A stretch of 64,000 bases of DNA from Branchiostoma floridae (lineage: Eukaryota > Chordata > Leptocardii > Amphioxiformes > Branchiostomatidae), in assembly GCF_000003815.2 (NCBI RefSeq), contig NW_023365778.1:1-64000 (forward strand), written 5' to 3'. The notes under the pieces are model-generated. The model did no database searches. It was not told the DNA's origin and saw nothing but the letters and a program-made list of their open reading frames with translations. Numbering within the stretch: the first letter of the stretch is position 1; every line of letters begins with the position of its first letter. The translations under genes and the position numbers were made by a program. This document shows, one piece after another, positions 47,901 to 58,200 of this stretch.

Positions 47901-50900
47901 CGGTTATCGGTCTTCTAAGATTGAACATCATTGTCATTGTGAAATTGGAGGCCTCATGTTCTTTAAGAGACACACATTTGGAACCCACCACTGTAAAGGG
48001 TAATAGTCTATCCTGGTGCGAGTGGAACAAACCTAAGTATTACATGTACAGTTCATCTTAACAATCGTACAAAACTGTGATGTTATTTATTTCAAAACAA
48101 AGCATGTACCAATGCATGAAAAAATTTTGGTCTATCCCTGAGTTTCTCCAATGATACCAGTGACAATCACTGGGGAAAGTTGGCCATACAGCTAGTGTAC
48201 GTCACTTGTAAGTTTAAACATAGTTACAAAGTTTGTAAATATTTACATATTTTTCTCCACAGATAAAGCTCCGCTCTGCGACTGCAGTGAAGAAGGTACA
48301 GGATTGCCTGGAGAGATTCGACCCCCGTTTTGTCACCATGATGAGAACTCCCCTTACTGTGGACCCCAACAAGCGCCTGATCATGACTGTGAAGAAGACC
48401 AGACCTGTCCCTGTAGTCACACAGCCACCCAGCTGTCCTCTGAGACCCAGGGGAGAGGCGGACGAAGGAGGTAAGGCCTAGGAAAATTAGTGCTGTGTTT
48501 TTTTCTATCCAGTAAAGGTTTAAGCATCATCAGTATTGGGCTGGCAACTAGGGCTCTCTATCTACTAAAATGCAGAAACTTTCTTGGTGGTTTTATGTTA
48601 ACTTAACAGTTTTTGCAGAGGCCTCTTCACTACCAACTCAAAACCACCACAAACATTTTCCTTCTGTGTTCTACTTGTGCTGCAAAGGGCAGCCTGCTTC
48701 TCACTACATCTACCTACATGTATGTTACATTTTGTAATGGTATAGTAATATTGAAATGTATACTTGTCTCAGTGAAGAAACACGAATAAGCAAAATTATC
48801 AGATTTTTTAGTTCGCATTCATTTATTTCTCTGTATGGCTTACTGTATAACACAATAGTAGATAAGTAGTACTGTATTGGTAGAAAAGTTTACAGTATTA
48901 TGATGGAAGAAAGACATTTACATCCTTACCAACGACTTGTACCTCCCTGCAGAGAGAGTGGAACCTCCTCCCAAGCGCCCCCACGTGTCAGACAGCTGCA
49001 GCTGTAGTTCGGGCTGCTCGTCGCGCCGGTGCGGGTGCTGGAGCTGCATGCGGCCGTGCGAGCCCAGCTGTCAGTGCACCAACTGTAACAACCCCCTCAT
49101 GGTCCTCAGGCAGTTTGGGGTGGATGTGGACAAGGCACTGGAGGACGACTGTCTGGTGCTCAACTTTGCTAAGGTATGCGGTGGATTTTTCCGTTATTAC
49201 CTCCGAGTCAGTAATTAAACCTAGTCATGCCTTAGCATCTCTTGAATTGTGACAATCAAACAGTTAAAGTCTGAAACAGACTTTTACTTCCCACCCTATG
49301 AACGATTATATTATGAACTTTAAAGTTTAACATACTGAGTTCTTATGTTTGTGTGTATTTATGTATGTGTGTGTGTGTGTTTGTGTTTGGTAACCGCATA
49401 ACTCAAGTTGATGATCGTAAAATGAAAAAAAAAAAGATTACTAATAGATAATAGGGCCCCTAGTGTCTTTCAATGGTACTGCAGCATGATTTCCGGTGTT
49501 AATACCTCGTTTTTCAAGCAATTTTTCAAAGATATTTTACACTCAAGTATGACACTTATATCATGTCATCAATAGAATTTAAACTCCTGACCTCTTGTTC
49601 CAGAGGTAGAGTTTCTAACTGCAGCACTAGGCATGTGCACACTACTACTGTTAATATGCAATGTATGATAATGGAATTCACCCGCCCAGGTGCCTAACCT
49701 GCGTCAGCACCTGCAGACCCTGTACCACCTGCCGTGCTGCGGAGCCATGGTACAGCTGCTGGCCATGATCCCTGGCTGTCGCTCCTGCCCAAAGTGTAAA
49801 AACAAGGCCGTGTACTCCTACTCCTGGTGCAAGTGAGGCTGCTTTCTTCCTTTCTGTTGGGTGTTAAACCGTCTCTACTTAAAAAACAATTTCGTGTTTT
49901 TCAAATCTATGTTCTTTTCATTGAAGACAGATGACACTATATTACATTTGTAGTTGATGTTTCAATAGCCCTTGGGCAATGCAATTTTGTGCAATCACCA
50001 CAGCAGGACACAAGTCCACTAGTAGTGGTGAGTGTTCATCTACTGTGCTCTTTCCCGAATTCTGCGTGCTAAGGGAAAGCAGCTTGTGCTATTTTTAAAG
50101 ACTTGGTGTGATTTGGCATAGGATCCTACTGCATCTGTCAAGGAGGGCCCAAGTCAAGTCACTTTATTATTGTTGTCACTAACTTCTTTGGCAACATTGG
50201 TGGCTTGGACTTTCATTTTGCTAAAATGTTAAAGGAACAAGAAATTATACATCTACTGGAGCTTAATCTCTAAACTAAGGTTAACTTCATTCTGTGTTCC
50301 AGCTTTCTTCTGTGTGACCAAAACAAGAGGCCAAGGAATCACTGCACCAAATGTCGCAAGTGTAAGGACTTCAGGGATGTGCACTGCCAGGTAGGAATGA
50401 CAATTGCTGCACGTTGATAAGTGTCAACCATGATCCCTTTTACATTGCTCACCACCTAAGTCCATCCTCTACACATGCCCCTACCAAAATACCACAGTAA
50501 CTGTGCCTCCTGTAATTCCTCTTAGCCCCCATTGCAAATCTGGTTAGCCCCCACCCTTCTACTTTGCCCCCAGTGGCTGCTCTCAACCAACACTGCTCAC
50601 AGTTGACACAAAAATCGTGACAAATGTAGCAATGCAGAAAGGTGATCCAGAATCACGTGTCCAGCTGCTTTTAGATTTTGTGACTGTTACTGTTACAGTT
50701 TCTTCCCAATTTTCCTGTCAACTATGAGCAGTGCAAAGTGGAAGGAGTCACAAATGTTGGTGGGCTACATTCAGGATCAATTCATACTCATTGGAAAATC
50801 ACATCCAGTTACTCAAGCAACTGGATGTGATTTTACAAAATTCAAGAAACTGTTATTTGGCATATCTTATTACCTAGCAGTCTAACCATCATTGACATTG

Positions 50901-51170
50901 GATGAAAGAGTCAAATTTTCCCATTGATTTCTCTGTCAGAAATGTAACACCTGCTACTTCGCGGGAGCCCTGGGAGAACAGCGCTGCCCATGTTCGTTGC
51001 GACAGAGGACCAGCCAACAAACCGCCAGCACAGAGTCACTCTCTAGCTTCTTCCAGTTCTTTGCTGGAACCCACCAACAGCCATCAGGACAGGGGACCGG
51101 TCTTGGCCTGAACCAACTGGTACCATCCAGCTCAAACCAGCACGGACCAATTTCTGGTTCAGAAGTGTGA
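41990..51170 (+). CDS. Large cysteine-rich (CXC/CRC-like) putative nuclear protein, 11 coding exons, 1417 residues
   Basis: Exons 41990-42102, 42680-45459, 45840-45967, 46243-46304, 46784-46898, 47439-47603, 48263-48470, 48953-49173, 49690-49832, 50303-50390, 50940-51170 total 4254 bases, exactly 1418 codons including the TGA. Residues 1 to about 964 are Ser/Thr/Pro/Gln-rich and probably disordered, with acidic Ser runs near 150-220. Residues about 990-1180 form a conserved-looking domain (FKVIQVGTWK, KLLFASRKLVYEFQL, VPMMYFGTR) that resembles a domain I remember from plant proteins annotated as TRF-like or zinc-ion-binding. Residues about 1204-1236 carry a CXC/CRC-like cluster ending CQCTNCNN. 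Residues 1278-1358 hold a second cluster of about 18 cysteines in CxxC pairs. CRC domains of the tesmin/LIN54/TSO1 family bind DNA. DNA binding here is an inference and no standard family name fits. An acceptor at 41968-41969 just before the start suggests an upstream 5'UTR exon. Confidence 0.85.
46400..46735 (-). mobile_element. tRNA-like SINE followed by a LINE 3' tail
   Basis: On the minus strand, 46645-46420 reads CCCTGTAGCTCAACTAGTAG with a SINE body. 46735-46660 matches the LINE tail near 35600, ending AATAAAGGTCTTCATTCATT. Both lie in the intron before exon 46784. A matching tRNA-like head is at 42184-42235, and a related fragment at 8340-8470. Confidence 0.55.
47695..47950 (+). mobile_element. 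SINE-like fragment(s)
   Basis: GTGGTTAGTGTTAAATTATTG and CCTGGGTTCACGTCATT resemble a decayed tRNA head, followed by a second similar head. Located in the intron before exon 48263 of the cysteine-rich gene. Confidence 0.4.
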
Positions 51171-51796
51171 GCTTCCTGTGTGTAGCTCACAAGCAAAATG
51201 TAGGATTTGTCTTTGACTTCTGTCAATGTTAGTTGTATTGTTAGCCTTCGGACAATCGTTCATGAAAATCATTTTTGCTTGACAATTTAGCACTAGACTT
51301 GAGATTATGACATTTAAAGATACACAATTTGGGCCCCTTCTAATGTTGTATGGCCATTTGTTCCAGTTACTTAAGAAATGATGACACAGATTGATCTCCA
51401 TTGCTGTCTGTCTGACTAGAAGTAGGTTGTAGGGACTAGATAGGTCTGTGTTGTTTCGGTTCTTGTTCTGTCAGGAATTTCAAAGTGCCTTAAGACTCAA
51501 TTTGGAAAATTAATGTTCCATGTATTTTGCCTTTCCAGTGACAGAAAGAAAGGCATAGCTTTCACTATATTCTGTTATGTTTTGTTCAGAATAATTACTC
51601 TTGTTTCTATAGATTCTTTGAATTGTGTAAAGATTATAATTAAATTTCTATATTTTCATGTTTGTTGCTTTAATGGAAAATATATGATTTGTTGTGCATA
51701 AATTGTTATATCTATAATTCAAGATTTCTGTTGAATGTAGATTCTTAGCTCTAGTCTTAGTAGGTCACTAGTTTTTTTCTGAAAGTTTTACAAGAA

Positions 51797-51802
51797 ATTA
51801 AA
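51797..51802 (+). terminator. Candidate poly(A) signal ATTAAA of the cysteine-rich gene
   Basis: It lies 627 bases after the stop codon and is the best-placed signal before the convergent gene. The choice is inferred. Confidence 0.35.
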
Positions 51803-52099
51803 GTTTCTTCACACCTTTCTTTATCTTGGCATTTTATTTGTAAATGTGGAAAACAAGATACTGTACATAGCACATACTGTATTAAGGAGAAATGCTAGCG
51901 GTGGTTTTATGTTCAAAATCACCGCCAACATTTCCGCTTTCGCAGTAAAACCTGCATTACATTTTCAACCGCGAACTTAGAACAACCAGGAACACTCAAG
52001 TTTCTCCATACAAGAAAATTAGATACACACAAACAACTCTTTTACCCTCTTTTACAGTAACTTGTAGCCTGACTAAAAATGAGATGTGGAGAAATTATC

Positions 52100-52105
52100 T
52101 TTATT
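52100..52105 (-). terminator. Candidate poly(A) signal AATAAA of the HECT-like gene
   Basis: It lies 99 bases beyond the minus-strand stop at 52204. Confidence 0.4.
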
Positions 52106-52203
52106 CCTAAGCTCCTCTCGACATGACCTGTCGACTGTTAAAACTGAAGTCTGAACTTGTTCATTGTGTTGAAACATGTTACTGATCTCGGTCGCAAACA
52201 TAT

Positions 52204-55200
52204 CTAAGGCTGGTTAAATGTTCCCTGTTCATTGTTTAACTGACTTTCCAACAATGCTTTGAATAAATCGAAGTCTGTGATCACTGGCATATCTACACTG
52301 AGCCCACAAGTAGAAAACTGGAAACCGAGAGAATTTGGTTTGAACCTGATATTCAACCGAGTGCCTGGCAGCAGGCTGTAACTTGCTGTTATGGCAAATA
52401 GAAACTGTTTCAGCATTACTTTGCCTGCATCCTGAAACCACTGCTTTACAAATGTTTTCATTTGTTCCCCAGCCTGGATATCCTCACACATAGTTGTGTC
52501 AAAATCTATTACAGAGAAAATATCCAAACCCGAGATGGCATGTTTAAATGTGTTCAGTAGTTCACATATTTCTTCCCTACACAACGTAACACCATGTGCA
52601 GGGCCTGTGTTCCACAATTCCTGGAATCCTGTAACAAGACCCAAGATGGCAACAAATGGCCGATCCAGGCACTCAATACGAGATAGTCGCGGCAACAAAG
52701 CCTCCAAGTCTTCTCTTGTGGACGGCAATTTTGCAACATCAAATTCTAACACAGTATCTTTGACCTCCTTTTGCACATTTTTGCTTTTGAGAGCCTTTTG
52801 CAAGAGAGCTCTCACATTGTTTGGCAAGATATCATATACAAAGATATGTTGGTAGTCTCTGATGGTGTTCAATTGCTCCATGCCATTAAACATGGCTTCC
52901 ACCAAGTACAGGGTAGGTACACAGGGAACAGTCTGTGTAACACAAACATGTGGGCAGTATACCGACCCACAGCATGCCAGAAGTGATACACTGATGGTTC
53001 AATATCAGGGGTCAGAGAAGGGATGCTGTCAAGTTTAGCATTTTTTTGCATTTCTGCCAAAACAGTTGAAAGCTCCCTGCTGGTCCCCCAACATCTATGC
53101 CTTCTCCCATCAAAATACTACATACTGCTCATGCCAGATGCTTTCGGGGTTATCAAGGTAATAGTTGATATTCTGCTGGTGAAGTGGACTTCCATCGTGT
53201 CTGTCAACTCGTAAACGCTGCGCCCGTGGGTTTGTGCTGATGTGTTGACGATGCCTTTGCCTGATTTCTTCAAGCAAAGATCTGGAAAGAAAACAAAGAC
53301 AAATAATCGCTTGCAGGTAGATGTGCAAAAGTTAGGTGTGACGGGTTGGTTCAGTGTAATATAACCAGCTGCTGCCGCGCCACGTGCTCAGGAAGCTGAT
53401 GTGTTGCGCTGAAGGGCGGTTATACCGGCTATATAGATACAGATAATCAAACTTTCTACTTTAATGATTTTGTCACTTGCTGTTTTCTTACTGGTATAGA
53501 CCAATTTTATGGAATTTTTCAAACAAGTTTCACAAAGTACGAATTTTACAGAATTGACATGATTCATTACTAAGAAACATACAGACAAGTTTTACAGACC
53601 CCTGATAGAGTGTTGAAAAGTAACCAAAACCTACTAAAAACTTACTAAACCTACTAATCCCTAAAAACCATGACCATGCCACATCCAGAACACAATCTAT
53701 CAAAACTTGAAGTTATGCTGCAGTTCCTTAGAAAGGACCATTGTTAAGCATTGTTAAGTAAACAAACCCAAATCTAAAGATTAAACTAAATGTACTTACA
53801 TCTGTCCAGGTGGTGCCTGGGGAAGCCAGTACTGGAAATTTGCCAGGTGTACTGGGGGTGCTGTACATACAAGAATAACATATTTCAGTTAGGCTGATTT
53901 GTTTTTGGGGTTTTTGCCAACATTACATACATGTCAATAAATACATTTATCATCACCAATTTGGCATGTAAAATTGATTAAAATAGATGACGACTGTTTT
54001 TAACAAAGTAGCTTGCTAGCACAAAAAAACACCAGTTATAAGTGTTCTAGCCAGCCTTAATTTTTCTTAGTTCCGTCCCCTGGATTTTGAATTTGGAAAT
54101 CCTGTCTAGGGCTGCAGGTGATCCTAGGGTGGTCCTGGGGCATGCTCCCCTGAAAAAAGTTCAAATCTAGACCCCCTGAAATGCTATTTCCTGCATTTTG
54201 AGGAGCACATTTTGCTTGTAGGCTCTGCTTGGTTCAAATGACAATCAAACTTGTCCTGAGCAACCACTTGATGGACTGAGCAAAAATGGTTGCTAAAGAC
54301 AAGTGGTTGGTCCAGAAGTTGGTTGGCAACAGCATATATTAATAAATACATGTAAATGATTACATTCGGCACGATATACACTTTAGTTCCCAGGAAACAT
54401 ATCTAGTAGAGATGCCCACAGTTTTTATCTCAATGCTGTTATGAACTTAAAGTTCAAGAAACCATTGTTTAACATTCAGAGCTGTGTTTTTCTAGCAATT
54501 AAACAAAGTTTGTGTTGTAGTTGTCTGTTTCTAACACAGCTCAACAAGTGCTTTCAGTTTATAAAAATTCAATTTGCACTGTGCACAGTACTAGAAGTGT
54601 CAAATGCTTCACTGATTTTCAGACATTTCCTTAACAGATTTTTTACTGTTCTTCAACTGCATCTATCTATACCATATGGTGTTATTGTTGTGAACATTAC
54701 AGACAATGTGGATTTGAACTATTTCTGATCCAAATGTTATGACTGCTAGTGCCATAAAATGTAGAAATTCTCATTTTGAAATTGCCAATGGGCTTTATGT
54801 CTATCAATTTTTGCTGTTGTGGGGGTTTGAGAGACCCCTAGTTAAAAAGAAAAGTTGGTTGCTTGAGATAGGGTCTTAATATAGTATGTAAAAATGGATG
54901 AGACTGTTTCAATATGTCCTCTGACGGCAGGTGGTTGTATCTTTGATTTTTGCCTGCAGATTTTTGTCCATCATAGACCTCGGAGTGGACGTGGCATGCT
55001 GAAGTTTGATCCAAATGTTTTGTTACCAAATGTAATTTGTACTTCTGGACGTAGACACCTTAGACATACTGATGATTACAACCTCAAACACAGCTAGCAC
55101 TGCCCCAAAGCCAAAATAAAATTTAGCATTTACCATACCTGTTGCACGTCCAAACAGTTCTTCCTCAGTCAATCCCTCAAAATCTTCAAAAATGGATCCT

Positions 55201-58200
55201 TGTATCTGTGATAAAAACATTCATAAGAAATGATTTTTTTTTTTAAATTACTTTAAAAAAATAACAGAAAATAGATACAAAATCTATCAAAAAACATAAG
55301 TAAAAAGCAATATTAATGTAACAAATTAACAAACACCTGGTCTTCCTCATGGCTTGCTGCAGGTACATGAGCTGTCACCGCTAGCTCCTGGCTTGCTGCA
55401 GGTACATGAGCAGTAGCCACTAACTCCTGGCTTGCTGCAGGTACATGAGCTGTAGTGACTAGCTCCTGGCTTGCTGCAGGTACATGAGCTGTAGTGACTA
55501 ACTCCTGGCTTGCTGCTGGTACGTGAGCTGTAGTGACTAATAACTCCTGGCTTGCTGCAGGTACATGAGCTGTCACTGCTACCTCCTGGCTTGCTGCAGG
55601 TACGTGAGCTGTCACCGCTAGCTCCTGGCTTGCTGCAGGTACGTGAGCTGTCACCGCTAGCTCCTGGCTTGCTGCAGGTACGTGAGCTGTAGTGACTAGC
55701 TCCTGGCTTGCTGCAGGTACGTGAGCTGTCACTGCTAGCTCCTGGCTTGCTGCAGGTACGTGAGCTGTCACCGCTGGCTCCTGGCTTGCTGCAGGTACAT
55801 GAGCTGTAGCGACTAACTCCTGGCTTGCTGCAGGTACGTGAGCTGTCACCGCTGGCTCCTGGCTTGCTGCAGGTACATGAGCTGTAGCGACTAACTCCTG
55901 GCTTGCTGCAGGTACGTGAGCTGTCACTGCTAGCTCCTGGCTTGCTGCGGGTACATGAGCTGTAGCGACTAACTCCTGGCTTGCTGCAGGTACATAAGCT
56001 GTAGTGACTAACTCCTGGCTTGCTGCAGGTACGTGAGCTGTCACCGCTGGCTCCTGGCTTGCTGCAGGTACGTGAGCTGTAGCGACTAACTCCTGGCTTG
56101 CTGCAGGTACATAAGCTGTAGTGACTAGCTCCTGGCTTGCTGCAGGTACGTGAGCTGTAGTGACTAGCTCCTGGCTTGCTGCAGGTACATGAGCTGTCAC
56201 TGCTGTCTCCTGGCTTACTGTAGGTACAAGAGCTATATTAGCGACTAACTCCTGGCTTGCTGCAGGTACATGAGCTGTCACTGCTGGCTCCTGGCTTACT
56301 GTAGGTACAAGAGCTATATTAGCGACTGACTCCTGGCTTGCTGCAGGTACATGAGCTGTAGCGACTAGCTCCTGGCTTGCTGCAGGTACGTGAGCTGTAG
56401 TGACTAACTCCTGGCTTGCTGCAGGTACGTGAGCTGTAGTGACTACTAACTCCTGGCTTGCTGCAGGTACATGAGCTGTCACTGCTACCTCCTGGCTTGC
56501 TGCAGGTACGTGAGCTGTAGCGACTAACTCCTGGCTTGCTGCAGGTACGTGAGCTGTAGTGACTACTAACTCCTGGCTTGCTGCAGGTACATGAGCTGTC
56601 ACTGCTACCTCCTGGCTTGCTGCAGGTACGTGAGCTGTAGCGACTAACTCCTGGCTTGCTGCAGGTACATGAGCCGTCACCGCTGGCTCCTGGCTTGCTG
56701 CAGGTACGTGAGCTGTAGCCACTAACTCCTGGTTTGCTGCAGGTAGGTGAGCTGTCACTGCTAGCTCCTGGCTTGCTGCAGGTACGTGAGCTGTAGCGAC
56801 TAACTCCTGGCTTGCTGCAGGTACGTGAGCAGTACCGGCTAGCTCCTGGCTTGCTGCAGGTAAATGAGCTGTCACCGCTGGCTCCTGGTTTGCTGCAGGT
56901 ACGTGAGCTGTCACCGCTGGCTCCTGGCTTGCTGCAGGTACGTGAGCTGTAGCGACTAACTCCTGGCTTGCTGCAGGTACATGAGCTGTCACCGCTGGCT
57001 CCTGGCTTGCTGCAGGTACGTGAGCTGTAGTGACTAGCTCCTGGCTTGCTGCAGGTACATGAGCTGTCACCGCTGTCTCCTGGCTTGCTGCTGGTACGTG
57101 AGCTGTAGTGACTAGCTCCTGGCTTGCTGCAGGTACATGAGCTGTCACCGCTGTCTCCTGGCTTGCTGCTGGTACGTGAGCTGTAGTGACTAGCTCCTGG
57201 CTTGCTGCAGGTACATGAGCTGTCACCGCTGTCTCCTGGCTTGCTGCAGGTACGTGAGAAGTAGCCACTAACTCCTGGCTTGCTGCAGGTACGTGAGCTG
57301 TCACTGCTAGCTCCTGGCTTGTTGCAGGTACGTGAGCTGTAGCCACTAACTCCTGGCTTGCTGCAGGTATGTGAGCTGTCACCGCTAGCTCCTGGCTTGC
57401 TGCAGGTACGTGAGCAGTAGCCACTAACTCCTGGCTTGCTGCAGGTACGTGAGCTGTAGTGACTAGCTCCTGGCTTACTGCAGGTACGTGAGCAGTACCG
57501 GCTAGCTCCTGGCTTGCTGCAGGTATGTGAGCTGTCACCGCTAGCTCCTGGCTTGCTGCAGGTACGTGAGCAGTAGCCACTAACTCCTGGCTTGCTGCAG
57601 GTACATGAGCTGTAGTGACTAGCTCCTGGCTTGCTGCAGGTACGTGAGCTGTAGTGACTAGCTCCTGGCTTGCTGCAGGTACGTGAGCTGTCACTGCTAG
57701 CTCCTGGCTTGCTGCAGGTACGTGAGCTGTCACTGCTAGCTCCTGGCTTGCTGCAGGTACGTGAGCTGTCACCGCTGGCTCCTGGCTTGCTGCAGGTACG
57801 TGAGCTGTAGTGACTAACTCCTGGCTTGCTGCAGGTCTGTGAGCTGTCACCGCTGGCTCCTGGCTTGCTGCAGGTACATGAGCTGTCACTGCTAGCTCCT
57901 GGCTTGCTGCAGGTACGTGAGCTGTACCGGCTAGCTCCTGGCTTGCTGTTCCAGGTAGATTTTGGTTAGCTGATGGTGGCAAAGGAGCCTCATCTGTTGA
58001 TAGCAGACTAGGTACAGATGTTGCTGAAGCTAGAGTAGCTGATGCCTGTCTGTTTATACTTTTCCAGTCAGTATGATTCATAATCCAGGTGGTTAGCTCA
58101 CATATCTTAGTGAGTTTTTCCTGACACACGGAACTATCCACCTCATGGCCATCCCGTTGACGCCGACACTCATTTGCTGCTTCAGTGGCACGAAATGATA

